A DNA stretch of 64,000 nucleotides from Colwellia maritima (GTDB taxonomy: Bacteria > Pseudomonadota > Gammaproteobacteria > Enterobacterales > Alteromonadaceae), in NCBI RefSeq assembly GCF_022669015.1, contig NZ_JAKKSL010000001.1, positions 1,966,059 through 2,030,058 of the forward strand, read 5' to 3'. Made by a program: the position numbers and the translations under genes. The notes under the pieces are model-generated. The model was not told the origin of the DNA. It saw only the letters and a list, made by a program, of their open reading frames with translations, and did not search any database. Shown here in pieces: positions 54,193 through 64,000 of the stretch (within the stretch, counting starts at the first letter, position 1; each line of letters begins with the position of its first letter).

Positions 54193-54267
54193 GGCGATAA
54201 CTTTTCTTGAAAGTATTCGTTAAAGTTTTTGTTAAAATAGTGCGTAAAATTTAAAAGGTAAAACATA

Positions 54268-54981
54268 GTGAATTATTTGGCCATTGATGCGTCAACAGAA
54301 GCTTGCTCAGTCGCTTTACAAGTGAATAATAAAATTTATAGCTGTTATGAATTATGCCCACAATCTCATAGCTTACAATTATTGCCTATGGTGGATAAAT
54401 TACTTAAAGAAGCCAATATCACGTTATCACAATGTGATGGCTTAATTTTTGGGCGTGGTCCGGGTAGTTTTACTGGCGTTCGTATTGGTGTGGGGGTAGC
54501 GCAAGGGTTAGCGTTTGCTACAGATTTACCCGTTTTTGGTGTGTCAAGCTTACAAGCCATGGCTCAATTAGCTTTTATTAAAGCCAAAGAAACCAAGGTT
54601 TTTGCTACTATAGATGCTCGAATGGGTGAAGTTTACAACGGTTATTTTGAACTTGATCAATATAATATAATGCAAGCCCATAGACTCGCAGATCAACAAG
54701 ATGAAGCGGTTACTGAACCGGCGTTAGTCCATCAACGTTTAGATGAAATTGTAACAACGCCCGTTTATGGTGTTGGTACGGGGTGGGATGCATACCCAAG
54801 ACATTTATCCTCACTTAAAACGAATGTTGGTACACCAGAGATACTTTTTCCCAGTGCAGAAGCGATGTTAGTCATTGGTATAGCTGCGCTTAAACGTGGC
54901 GAAGGCGTGAATGCCGAAGATGCTCAACCTGTGTATGTACGTGATACTGTTTCATGGAAAAAATTGCCGGGAAAGGAGTAA
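54268..54981 (+). CDS. tsaB: tRNA threonylcarbamoyladenosine biosynthesis protein TsaB
   Basis: Partner of TsaD and TsaE in making t6A at tRNA position 37; it is essential in most bacteria. The 237-residue protein has the ASKHA-like N-terminus NYLAIDASTEACSVAL, the PQSHSLQLLPMVDKLL segment and GRGPGSFTGVRIGVGVAQGLAF. It starts at a GTG with AAAGG upstream. Position after yoaA matches gammaproteobacterial synteny (yoaA-yeaZ). It reads intact. Confidence 0.95.
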   Translation: MNYLAIDASTEACSVALQVNNKIYSCYELCPQSHSLQLLPMVDKLLKEANITLSQCDGLIFGRGPGSFTGVRIGVGVAQGLAFATDLPVFGVSSLQAMAQLAFIKAKETKVFATIDARMGEVYNGYFELDQYNIMQAHRLADQQDEAVTEPALVHQRLDEIVTTPVYGVGTGWDAYPRHLSSLKTNVGTPEILFPSAEAMLVIGIAALKRGEGVNAEDAQPVYVRDTVSWKKLPGKE

Positions 54982-55210
54982 GTTAGCTATCATAGTGCAC
55001 GCTAACAGTGCGCGATGATGCCCCGTTTGATTTACTGCAAAAAATCATTGTGCCTGCTTTCGCTGTTTAGGCAGTAAATAACGCTTAAACACTATAAGCG
55101 ACTAATAATTCGATATATATTTTAAGATTGCCAACACATACAAACTAAAAGGACCAAAATTGCGCTATGAATAAATTGCCTATAAATAAATAGTTTGCTA
55201 AATTGAGGTT

Positions 55211-55579
55211 ATGAATATTTCTAGCGCCAACAGCGCCACAGCGATGCTTGGAAGATTATCCTCTGCAAGCACTCGCTCTCAGTCCAGTACACCGATTAAC
55301 GAGTCGGTGCGTTCGCTTGATGTTAATAAAGCACAAGGACAACCGTCGAAAGGGGTGACACCCGAAATAGTTATTGATGAACAAGCTATTGAACAGTTTA
55401 AAGAGAATCAAACGTCACCATTAGCCTTTTCACAGTCAAATAATGTTAAGTTTTCTCCTGCTGACCAAGATCAACCGTCAGCAAAAAATGAAATAGCCGT
55501 AGCACACTATCAAGCTATTGGTAATTTATCTGAACGTGAATCAGTTCAAAAACTGTTTGGTGTTGACCTGTTAGCCTAG
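55211..55579 (+). CDS. Conserved small protein of unknown function
   Basis: A 122-residue protein, Ser/Gln/Asn-rich and probably partly disordered in its first 85 residues, with a more ordered helical end, VAHYQAIGNLSERESVQKLFGVDLLA. The C-terminal pattern resembles short proteins seen in related marine gammaproteobacteria, but I cannot name a family. There is a GAGG Shine-Dalgarno before the ATG. It stands between tsaB and a membrane protease gene. Confidence 0.6.
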   Translation: MNISSANSATAMLGRLSSASTRSQSSTPINESVRSLDVNKAQGQPSKGVTPEIVIDEQAIEQFKENQTSPLAFSQSNNVKFSPADQDQPSAKNEIAVAHYQAIGNLSERESVQKLFGVDLLA

Positions 55580-55620
55580 CTAATTTTTAAGCAAAATCAT
55601 CAGTTCATCTTAATTTTCTA

Positions 55621-56320
55621 ATGCTAAATCGAGTGTCAATGCCTTCTTTTTCTTCACATAATAATAAAGCTAAGTCTTCTATTTTTTTAAAGAAGTATCA
55701 TTTTTTTATTTTGCTTATATTGGCAATTGTTATTAAACAATTACCGCTTGTTTCTATTCCATTTAACTGGTTAGAAAGCTATTTTCATGAAGTTAGTCAT
55801 GGCATTGCGGCTTTATTAACTGGTGGAAATGTATTACGTATTCAGTTGTTTGCTAATGGCGCCGGTTTATGTACTACACAAGGCGGCATTAATTTTGTGA
55901 TAACTTTTTCTGGTTATGCGGGAGCCACGCTTTGGGGGGGGGTTTATCGGTTATCGAGCATCCATCAGAAAGCAGCGCAAGGCTTTTCAATGTTACTCTT
56001 TTTTATTTTGATTTGCTCTATTGTGTTTTGGGGACGAGATTTATTAACTTGGCTCATATTAGGTGTATTAGCAACATTATTTTTATTTACTATAAAACTG
56101 CAAAAGATACATTATTTGCAACGCGTTATGCAATTATTTGGTTTGCTTATTCTATTAAATAGTTTATCAAGCCTTGACTTACCTACTTGATGGACGTCAT
56201 TTAGGGGATGGTGCAGCTTTAGCATCCATGACCTTTATACCAGAAATTATATGGGTCGTTATTTGGTTTACTATTGCCTTGTTAGCACTTTTTTCACTTT
56301 ATAAATCATCAAAAAGATAA
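55621..56320 (+). CDS. M50-like membrane metalloprotease (one frameshift)
   Basis: A polytopic membrane protein with the zinc motif HEVSH in SYFHEVSHGIAALLTGG (about residue 60), as in M50B-like peptidases. At least five hydrophobic helices are visible. The frame breaks near 56170, after which it continues YLLDGRHLGDGAALASMTFIPEIIWVVIWF to the stop at 56320. The GDG motif in that part may hold the third zinc ligand. Length is about 233 residues. No PDZ domain is seen. The substrate is unknown; similar genes are annotated only as M50 family. Confidence 0.72.
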
Positions 56321-56328
56321 GGATCCCT

Positions 56329-57234
56329 ATGCTCACTGACCATGGTATAAAAGAAGTTAACTACATGCTTGAAACTATTTCATTGCAGGGACTAGTGTCT
56401 GGCTGTGAAAAAAGTGAAGACAATAACAATATAGTACTATGTTTGCATGGTTGGCTTGATAATGCCGCGAGTTTTTTACCTTTAATGCCTTATTTTCAAA
56501 AAATGTTGCCAAATAAACATATCGTGGCGATTGACTGGCCAGGGCACGGAAATTCAAGTCATAAAAGCCTTGATGCGCATTATCATTTTATCGATTGGGT
56601 TTATGATTTACTGCAATTATTTGAATTAAACCATTGGCAGCAAATTGATATTGTTGCACATTCGATGGGAGGAATGGTGGCAAGTGCTTTCGCTGCTGCT
56701 TTTCCAGAGAAAGTAAAATCTCTTACGTTAAGCGATTCAATTGGTTTTATCAGTACTGAACCTGAGCAATCGACTAAGCAACTTCGTGATGGCATGCTAA
56801 GTCGTTTTAACAATAGTACCTTAAAAGAACAGCTGTTTGGTGCTAAAAAGAAAAATTTCCATCTCAGTATAGATTCTGCGATTAAAGCCCGCGTTAATGT
56901 TTCTGATCTTAAATATGAACAGGCACAATTGCTTGTTGAACGAGGTATTATAAAAGAAGCAGAGGGATATCGTTGGCGGAGTGACGTTCGGTTACGTTCC
57001 ACATCGCCATATCGTTTAACGTTAAAGCAAGCACAGCAGTTTATCCGTGATATAAAATGTCCAGTTCAACTGATTTATGGCAGCGAAGGTTTAGATATGG
57101 TGAGTTCAGGACTTAAGGTGTTTGGCACTTTGTTTGATCAATTTTCTAGCATTGAACTTGCCGGAGGGCATCATATTCATATGGAACAACCCGAGAAAAC
57201 TGTTGAGTTAATAAAGCATTTTTTAGGTGAATAG
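56329..57234 (+). CDS. Alpha/beta hydrolase
   Basis: A 301-residue esterase or lipase-like enzyme of the alpha/beta fold. The oxyanion strand LCLHGWLDNAASFLPL, nucleophile elbow VAHSMGGMVAS (Ser about 118), the acid in LIYGSEGLDM and the His in AGGHHIHMEQPE are in the expected order. The ATG at 56329 has AAGGAT six bases upstream and follows the protease gene by eight bases, so the two are probably co-transcribed. Substrate is unknown; the following genes concern fatty acids. Confidence 0.87.
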   Translation: MLTDHGIKEVNYMLETISLQGLVSGCEKSEDNNNIVLCLHGWLDNAASFLPLMPYFQKMLPNKHIVAIDWPGHGNSSHKSLDAHYHFIDWVYDLLQLFELNHWQQIDIVAHSMGGMVASAFAAAFPEKVKSLTLSDSIGFISTEPEQSTKQLRDGMLSRFNNSTLKEQLFGAKKKNFHLSIDSAIKARVNVSDLKYEQAQLLVERGIIKEAEGYRWRSDVRLRSTSPYRLTLKQAQQFIRDIKCPVQLIYGSEGLDMVSSGLKVFGTLFDQFSSIELAGGHHIHMEQPEKTVELIKHFLGE

Positions 57235-57250
57235 TGAAATTTCCAGTAAA

Positions 57251-57270
57251 ATTCAAACAACTGTTTAAAT
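57251..57270. promoter_or_regulatory. PsrA-like site upstream of fadD
   Basis: ATTCAAAC, four bases and GTTTAAAT. The core CAAAC-N4-GTTT matches the G/C-AAAC-N2-4-GTTT-G/C pattern known for the fatty-acid regulator PsrA except at its last base. It lies about 135 bases before the fadD start. Confidence 0.5.
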
Positions 57271-57272
57271 TT

Positions 57273-57289
57273 AACTGGTAGTATCAGTT
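57273..57289. promoter_or_regulatory. FadR-like inverted repeat upstream of fadD
   Basis: AACTGGTAGTATCAGTT, with flanking bases giving perfect TTTAACTG/CAGTTAAA arms. It shares AACTGGT...A...AGTT with 60005-60021 and with the E. coli FadR consensus AGCTGGTCCGACMTGTT at about 11 of 17 positions. It may alternatively act as a transcript hairpin after the hydrolase gene. Confidence 0.45.
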
Positions 57290-57402
57290 AAAATTTGATA
57301 AAACAGTGCAATAATTTAATACTTCAATAAAAATGAAGTCATAAGTACGAACACTGAACTACACTTTCATATAGTTCTGAAAAATATAATGAGGAAGGTA
57401 TT

Positions 57403-59057
57403 GTGGAAAAAATTTGGCTAGAAAAAGTTATCCCCTGGAGTTCCATTTGAAATAAATCCAGACAAATACCCCTCGTTAGTTGCAATGTTTAATAAGTATA
57501 CTGCTCACTATGGCGAAAGAACTGCTTTTGTTAATATGGGGGCAGAAATATCTTATGCTGAACTTGCTGAAGAAGCCACAGCTTTTGCTGCATACTTGCA
57601 GCAAAATTTAGGTCTTAAAAAAGGCGATAAATTCGCCATAATGGTACCTAACACGTTACAGTATCCTATTGCATTATTTGGTGCATTGTCGGGTCGGATT
57701 GACTGTGGTTAATGTAAATCCCTTATATACAGAACGAGAGTTAGAACATCAGCTTAACGATTCTGGTGCTAAAGCAATGTTAATCATTGAAAATTTTGCA
57801 CAAACCCTCGAAAATATCGTGAGTAAAACACCCATTGAACATGTTATTTTGACCTCGTTAGGTGACCGTCTTGGTTTGGTGAAAGGTAAGCTAGTTAATG
57901 TAGTAGTTAAATATGTGAAAAAAATGGTGCCCTCGTTTAATTTACCTGATGCTATTCGTTTTAATGCCGTTTTGTCAAAGGGAAGAGCATTAACTTTTAC
58001 TCCCGTTGAGCTCAATGGGGATGATATTGCGTTTTTACAATATACTGGCGGTACGACAGGCGTATCAAAAGGTGCAATGTTAACACACCGAAATATGGTT
58101 GCTAATTTAGAACAAGCCAAAGCTGCTATCAGACCCATGCTTGATGATAGTGGTGAAATGGTAGTGACAGCACTTCCGTTGTATCATATTTTTGCATTAA
58201 CGGCTAACTGCCTAACCTTTTTTACGTTAGGTGGTACTAATTTATTGATTACTAATCCTCGTGATATGCCGGCATTCGTGAAAGAGCTAGGTAAATATGA
58301 TTTTACTGCGATTACGGGCGTGAATACCTTATTTAATGGCTTATTAAATACCCCAGGTTTTACTGATTTAGATTTTTCAGATTTAAAAATGTCTTTAGGA
58401 GGAGGGATGGCGGTTCAACGTCCCGTGGCCGAGCGTTGGGAAAAGGTGACTGGGTGTAGATTACTTGAAGGTTATGGTCTTACTGAATGTTGTCCCATGG
58501 TATCAATCAGTCCATATAATCAAAAAAGCTATAATGGTACAATCGGTTTACCTGCCCCATCCACAGATATTAAAATTATGCTAGAAGATGGTACTGAAGC
58601 TCCTATGGGGGAATCAGGAGAAATGTGGGTGAAAGGACCACAGGTTATGAAAGGGTATTATAATCGAGAAGAAGCGACTGCTGAAATTTTAAAAGATGGT
58701 TGGTTGGCAACGGGCGATATTGCTTTTATGGATGAATTGGGTTTCTTTAAAATTGTTGACCGAAAAAAAGATATGATCATTGTGTCTGGTTTTAATGTGT
58801 TTCCTAATGAAATAGAAGAAGTCGTTATGATGCATGAAGGTGTTGTTGAAGCTGCTGCTGTCGGTGTTCCACATGGTGCCTCTGGCGAAATGGTGAAAAT
58901 ATTTGTTGTACGTAAGCAGCCAGATTTAGATGAAGAGACGCTAATTAAGCATTGTCATAAATATTTAACTAACTATAAAGTACCTAAATTGGTGGAGTTT
59001 AGAGATGAATTACCTAAAACGAATGTAGGTAAAATCTTACGAAGAGAGTTAAGGTAA
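57403..59057 (+). CDS. fadD: Long-chain fatty-acid-CoA ligase (two frameshifts)
   Basis: Activates imported fatty acids to acyl-CoA at the inner membrane. The start is a GTG at 57403 with a strong GAGGAAGG upstream (MEKIWLEK...YPPGVPFEI). Frameshifts occur near 57430 and near 57690 ([17 protein letters not shown] is expected). The adenylate-forming motifs are clear: [19 protein letters not shown] (P-loop), [51 protein letters not shown] and the C-terminal catalytic Lys in [14 protein letters not shown]. Length is about 551 residues. PsrA-like and FadR-like sites lie upstream. Confidence 0.92.
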
Positions 59058-59073
59058 TTTATCAGTAAGTTCT

Positions 59074-59115
59074 GCAAACGAAGAAAGGATTCAAATGTAT
59101 ACTTTCTTCGTTTGC
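59074..59115. terminator. Bidirectional terminator between fadD and the SDR gene
   Basis: A perfect 14-bp stem, GCAAACGAAGAAAG with CTTTCTTCGTTTGC, around a 14-base loop, placed between two convergent genes. It stops nine bases short of the SDR stop codon. Confidence 0.85.
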
Positions 59116-59123
59116 TAAATACG

Positions 59124-59862
59124 TTATTGCGCTTTTAGAGTTTGTCCATTTACATCTAAACTGTCATCAGACATTAAATAAATATAAAGCGGCATAATAT
59201 CATTGGCAGTTGCTATACTGTTTTTATCTTCTGCAGGGTAGGCACTTGCACGCATATTAGTATTGGTGGCTCCCGGGTTAATAGCATTTGTGCGTAAAGT
59301 CGAATTTTCATACTCATCAGCTATCACTTGCATCATGCCTTCTGTGGCAAATTTAGACATACTGTATGCTCCCCAGTAAGCCCGTCCTTTATTGCCAACA
59401 CCAGACGAGGTAAAAACTAATGAGGCATTATCTGCTAGCAGTAAAGTTGGAATAAGCGCTTGAGCTAATAAATATTGTGCGGTGACGTTTACCTTCATTA
59501 CATCATCAAATACTTGTTCATGAATTTGAGTGAAAGGGGTTAATTCGCCTAATATGGATGCATTAAGTAAAGCACCATCTAATTTGCCATATTGACTAGC
59601 AATCGTCGCAGACATATCAATATAATTTTGTTTGCTTGCCCCTTTTAGGTCTAATGGAATAATGGCCGGTTCAGCTAAACCAAGTGACATTATTTCATCA
59701 TAGACAGCTTCAAGCTTTATGACTGTTTTACCTAATAAAATAACCGTTGCGCCGAGTTTAGCATAAGACAATGCAGCTTCCTTACCTATGCCTGCTCCAA
59801 AGACCTGTCACGAGTATAATTTTATTGGTTAAACTTTTTTCTTTAATAGTATATGCAAACAT
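59124..59862 (-). CDS. Short-chain dehydrogenase/reductase, YciK-like (one frameshift)
   Basis: An NAD(P)-dependent oxidoreductase of about 245 residues. From the ATG at 59862 it reads MFAYTIKEKSLTNKIILVTG, and the Rossmann GxxxGxG motif (GAGAGIGKEAALSYAKLGA) is restored when a shift near 59808 is repaired. LLNASILGELTPF, FTSSGVGNKGRAYWGAYSMSKFA (Ser, Tyr and Lys catalytic residues) and NAINPGATNTNMRASAYP follow. It resembles E. coli YciK. The substrate is unknown; position between fadD and a lipase is suggestive only. Confidence 0.85.
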
Positions 59863-60004
59863 TGTTAATCCGAATTTAGGTCTTAATATTTTTCATAAAT
59901 GAATAATAGCCATTTTACTTAGATTTATTTCTAATAACGAGAGAAAAATTAACAAAAATGTAAAAAACAACTGGCACATTGCCGGCGCTTGCGTTAAGTT
60001 TGTT

Positions 60005-60021
60005 AACTGGTCTAACTAGTT
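60005..60021. promoter_or_regulatory. FadR-like site upstream of the lipase gene
   Basis: AACTGGTCTAACTAGTT agrees with the E. coli FadR consensus AGCTGGTCCGACMTGTT at about 12 of 17 positions. It is extended by TTAACT/AGTTAA arms. It lies about 104 bases before the lipase start. Confidence 0.5.
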
Positions 60022-60124
60022 AAATAATGTCTCCTTTAGATATAAAGTAGGCAGGGCAATAATTTATTGCATTATACTTATTAATTAAAAAATAATAGAA
60101 ATAAATAGGCATTGGGGAGATAAA

Positions 60125-62669
60125 ATGAAAAAGTTAGTTCTTAGTCTAGCCATTATCAGCGCACTGAGTTTAAGTGGTTGTGATAATGAGACAATCGAAG
60201 ATGTAAAAAAAGATGTGGCTGAAAATGGCACACCAATCATCGCTTCTGCAAGAGTTGTATTCGACCCTTCAAATGGCGTTTTATCCGTTCCAAATGATTT
60301 ATTATTCTCGGACACTCCTGATGGTACTTTGCACATACCTGTTAAGAAAGATGATGCCGGCAATATTATATCAGGTGAAAAAAATGATGATGGCGAAGAA
60401 ATTGAATCGCCTAACTATGCTGATCCTTCAACTGCATTAGGTGCGCTTGATGGTTGGTCTACTTCTAATCCTTTCTCTCTTGGTATTACCTTCCCTGAAG
60501 GTGCATCTCTCGATGGTAATTCGGTATTTAATCCGGCTTCGGTACAAATATTTGAAACATTAATGGGTGGTGACCTAGGTTGCGAAGCTGTTCCGCGTGG
60601 TGCCGCATGTACTGTTGTGAGTGAATTAACTTTTGGTGTTGATTTTGTCGCTAAAGCATCAGGAAACAATGTCGCCATTGTCCCTTTAAAACCATTAAAG
60701 GCGAAAACGACTTATATTTTAGCATTAACTAATAACTTAAAAGACAACAACGGCAAATCGGTTCCGGCTCTACAACTTATGAGTTAGTTCGTCAGGATAT
60801 TAGCACTCACCCATTAGGGAGTGACGCACAAAAAGGCTTACAGGGAGTTATTAATAGTTATGAAAATGCTATTGCGGCGGCGGGTGCAGATAAGGATGCA
60901 TTAATATATACAATGGCTTTTACTACGCAGTCTACGGTTGATGTATTGGCAACAGCGAAAGCATTAATGGCTAATAATGTACCAACTATGCTTGCTAATG
61001 CGATGAATGGGACGCCTACCATTGGTGTGCAAGATACGGGTATGTCAGTTGCTAATATTTTAGCAGGTAAAATCCCTGAAACTTTAGTGCCATTATATTC
61101 TGCAGCTAACTTTATGCAAGGTAGCATTACTTTACCTTATTATTTAGGTGTACCTTCAGCTGAAAATCCAATGGCACCTGTGAATGATTGGTGGAAATCT
61201 TTATGTGATTCTGGTGCTATATTAGCCGGCGTAGCAGGTAAAATTGCTGCCGGTGAACTTCCTGCTGAAACTATTCCTGCAGCCCCTGTGAGTGTTGATG
61301 ACGGCACTTGTATGGCTATTTCAGCAGCAAAAGAATTACCGCCCCTGGCCTTAGGGCGCTTGGTTTTGATGCTAAACGTCACTTAACTAAGTTTAGTCCA
61401 GTACCTAAGGCTAACGCTGATATGGCTGTTGCGGTGCAAATGACAACACCTGATGTGAATGTAGCGAATGCTGTTCGATTAGGGTTGGGTTTACCTGCTG
61501 ACTTGGTTGAACCTGAAAATGGTCGGCCAGTGGTTATATTACAACATGGTATTACCTCTAAGAAAGAAGACATGTTAGGTCTTACCGGCATTCTTTCTGT
61601 GTATGGTTTTGCAACTGTTGCTATTAATCATCCACTACATGGTGATCCTGATGTGTTTGGTGGACTAATGTCAGGTGGTAGCCGTGGTTTTGATCTTAAT
61701 GGTGACGGTGTTGATGATATTAATGCCTCAACTGTTGAAGCGACGCATTATATGAATTTAGCAAGTTTACTCACTACGCGTGATAACCTACGTCAATCAA
61801 CGTCAGATTTACTTGGTTTACGATTGGGCTTGAGTTTCTTAGGAGGAGTTCATGCTGAAGGTAATGCAATTAAGGTTGATGGTAGTAATGTTCATTTCTT
61901 AGGTCACTCTTTAGGTGCAATTACTGGTATGAACTTTATAGCCTTAACAAATACTCCGCTAGATGCGCAAGTTGATCCATTATTTGCCGTAAAAACAAAT
62001 TCACTTGCCATGCCGGGTGTGATGGTTGCAAACTTCTTAATGGAGTCTGGTGCATTTGGCAATGTGGTTAAGTCAAACTTAGCTTATGCAGCTTCAGAAG
62101 CTTTCCAAGGTTATGTTGCGCAAGCACATCCGGGTACTACGAAGCCAAGTGCGGCTGAATTAGTAACCTATTATTTGGGCTTTTATGCCTTGCTAACAAC
62201 GGATCAACAGGCAGAATTGAATGCTACCTTTGCGCAATTTGCTTTTGCAGCTCAAACAGTCACCGATTCAGGAGATCCTGCTAACTATGCGTCTATGATG
62301 GCAGCAACGAATACACCAACACATTTAATTGAAGTGGTTGGTAACGGTAGTGATAATTTAAGTGACCAAGTTATCCCTAATTCAATTTCAAGTACGCCAT
62401 TTGGTGGTACTGAAGGTGCTATTGCACTATTAGGTTTAGGTAGTGTTTCTGAATCAACACAAAATGCCGAAACACCAGTTTCTGGTGCAGTACGTTACTT
62501 GTTTGGGCACCATGGTTCAATTTTAGACCCAGGTGTTGGATCTCGAGGTGAAGCGCCAGATCCGTTAATGACAGGCGCTACAACAGCCGAAATGCAAAGC
62601 CAAGTTGCTAACTTCTTTAATAGCGATGGTCATTTGATTTCAGTGCAAAATACAGCAATAGTTCAGTAA
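60125..62669 (+). CDS. VolA/Pla-1-type lipoprotein lipase (two frameshifts)
   Basis: A predicted outer-membrane or surface lipoprotein (lyso)phospholipase. The signal peptide ends in the lipobox LSLSGC (Cys about residue 20). The large N-terminal region includes ARVVFDPSNGVLSVPNDLLFS, a segment shared with VolA and Aeromonas Pla-1 lipase. The C-terminal alpha/beta hydrolase has PVVILQHGITSKKEDM, the nucleophile elbow FLGHSLGAITGMN and a late HHGSILDP with a likely catalytic His. Frame breaks near 60767 (one G missing, VPGSTTYELVRQD) and near 61340. Length is about 848 residues. VolA releases fatty acids from exogenous lysophospholipids in Vibrio; the same role is inferred here, next to fadD. 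Confidence 0.85.
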
Positions 62670-62692
62670 AAAGTTTTATGGAATAATGAAAG

Positions 62693-62721
62693 CCCTTAGT
62701 GAAAAACTAAGGGTTTTTTTT
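62693..62721 (+). terminator. Rho-independent terminator after the lipase gene
   Basis: CCCTTAG and CTAAGGG form a seven-bp stem with a seven-base loop, followed by eight T residues. It ends just before the convergent mnmC stop. Confidence 0.92.
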
Positions 62722-62723
62722 GC

Positions 62724-64000
62724 TTAGCTGATGTTATTTTTTCGTCTGATTATATCTCTAATAATAAAACGATTTGGACTTAAGTTAAACAACATATCAT
62801 TATCTACAGGGTAGGGAGTTCCACATAAGTTAGCGGTTAAAATGTCTGCAGCTAATGGCGCTGAACATAAGCCTCTTGCGCCGAATCCCATCATAATATA
62901 TAAATTGTCAACCACAGGGGCTACTTGATTATATTTCCAGTTTTTGTCTTTTGCTAAGTGTGGGTAGGTGTCAATATGCTTTTTAATATCAGGCATAGGA
63001 CCAACCATGGGTAAATGATCTGGTGTCATACAGCGTAATCTTGATTTACTGCTCGCTATATCTTGTTTTGACCAATTAACTGAGTTGGCAAGCTCAGGCA
63101 TGCATGTAGATAGCATATTGATATTAAATTCATCTTCTTCTGGTAGTGTCGTAATACGGGTGCTGTCTTTATTAAATGTAGCGCCAATACAGTGCATGTT
63201 ATTATGATGGGGAGTTAAATAGCCTTTATGACAAATAACTGTTGAAAGCGGTTGAATGTTTTCATTAGTTTTCATACTGGTTACTTGCCCTTGAACTGAA
63301 CTAAAAGGTAACTGATTTAGCCAATCGAAATTAATAATGTCTGCGCCACCACAAAAAATAACGACACTGGCTTCAAAGTCTCCTTTGTTCGTGGATAATT
63401 GCCAATTTTTAAGATGGCTATGATTTGAAGGTAAAGTTGTGTTTTGCTCTATTTTCGTAATTTTCGTAACTAAAGTATTGTGTTCAATGCGAAGTCTTCC
63501 GGTTGTTTTAGCAGCACTAATTATCTGTTTAACGGCATCTTGTGGTGATATCCAAACTGACTTTAGGCATAAATAAACCACCATAAGTTAACTCAATATT
63601 TGCCAATTTACTTGCGGTACAGGCGTCAATGCCATGAATTAAGTCTTTTGGCCAGGTTTTTAACTCTTCAAATTTTTGTTGGCGTTTAACAAATGACTCT
63701 TTATAGGCTACATCTAGCAAGCCGCACCACTGATGAGGAAAATTGAAACCTTGTTCAATCACGCTATTATAAACTTCTTTAGCGCGCCAAAAAGCTTGTT
63801 GATAGAATAAACTTATGTCGTCTGCTTGTTGATGCAATAGCGGATATAAGGCACCTATGGCATTACTTGAAGCACCTTGAGCCAAATCGTTATCTTTACA
63901 ATATAGTGTCACTTTTATGCCTTGCTTCGTTAATGCTAACGAGGCACAGGCAGAGGCTATTCCTCCACCTATAATACTGACATGTTGCGGTTTTATTAGC
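62724..64000 (-). CDS. mnmC: MnmC, FAD-dependent oxidoreductase part (5' end outside window; one frameshift)
   Basis: Converts the carboxymethyl-aminomethyl group at tRNA wobble uridine 34 to aminomethyl (FAD domain) and then methylates it (N-terminal methyltransferase, not in the window). The frame entering from the right edge reads [32 protein letters not shown], the FAD dinucleotide fold, then [16 protein letters not shown]. After a break near 63560 it continues [12 protein letters not shown] and ends with [28 protein letters not shown]. Only about 425 residues are present. It is convergent with the lipase gene. Confidence 0.88.

Overview
The window is a stretch of a marine gammaproteobacterial chromosome, most likely Alteromonadales and probably Colwelliaceae (Colwellia or Thalassotalea type). 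The reasons are an A+T-rich sequence, a Shewanella-like NagK/NagB-II/NagA/NagP chitin-sugar pathway, the classic gammaproteobacterial leuS-lptE-holA-nadD-rsfS-rlmH-mrdA-rodA-rlpA-dacA block, an attenuated his operon, a YoaA/TsaB/fadD neighbourhood and a VolA/Pla-1 type lipase. This assignment is inferred from gene content only. I saw no rRNA, tRNA, CRISPR array, prophage or insertion sequence.

Layout. 1-6756: chitin-sugar catabolism (GH20 hexosaminidase, GlcNAc kinase, GlcN-6-P deaminase, GlcNAc-6-P deacetylase, sugar permease) behind a long palindrome that looks like a NagR operator. 6840-7956: FabH-like ketosynthase. 8088-19575 (minus): cell-wall elongation, RNA modification and replication block ending upstream at leuS, with ybeL divergent. 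20366-26379: Lon-like protease, HDOD protein and a DeaD helicase with a long leader. 26617-30931: carbonic anhydrase, PpiC, a small DUF2897 gene, a chemoreceptor, a PilZ-like protein and an IclR regulator. 31081-35809 (minus): aminotransferase, agmatinase and arginine decarboxylase. 36189-41975: two convergent MscS channels and a RimK / AspA-type deacylase / retropepsin-like operon with a divergent LysR gene. 42235-45253: ZntB, MgtE and a DUF1353 protein. 45305-51494 (minus): hisL-G-D-C-B-H-A with a leader peptide containing four consecutive His codons and an attenuator; hisF and hisIE do not follow. 51802-64000: YoaA helicase, TsaB, M50-like protease, hydrolase, FadD, YciK-like SDR, VolA-like lipase and the C-terminal part of MnmC.

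A dominant feature of the sequence is its indels. About 25 genes are split by roughly 35-40 single-step frameshifts, including genes that must work (leuS three times, rodA, nadD). Many are repaired by restoring one base in a short homopolymer, so I read them as consensus errors rather than pseudogenes and annotate each as one gene with the break stated.

The observations I find most worth following are: a 33-codon minigene between rlmH and mrdA that duplicates the PBP2 N-terminus and is overlap-coupled to mrdA; the RimK-deacylase-retropepsin-MscS operon, which looks like a writer/eraser pair for glutamate tagging or an acyl-peptide osmolyte system; a 71-bp dispersed repeat that follows deaD and speB at the same distance and in the same sense; a recurring spaced palindrome (GTTTAATCA/TGATTAAAC); and matching FadR-like sites upstream of fadD and the lipase gene.
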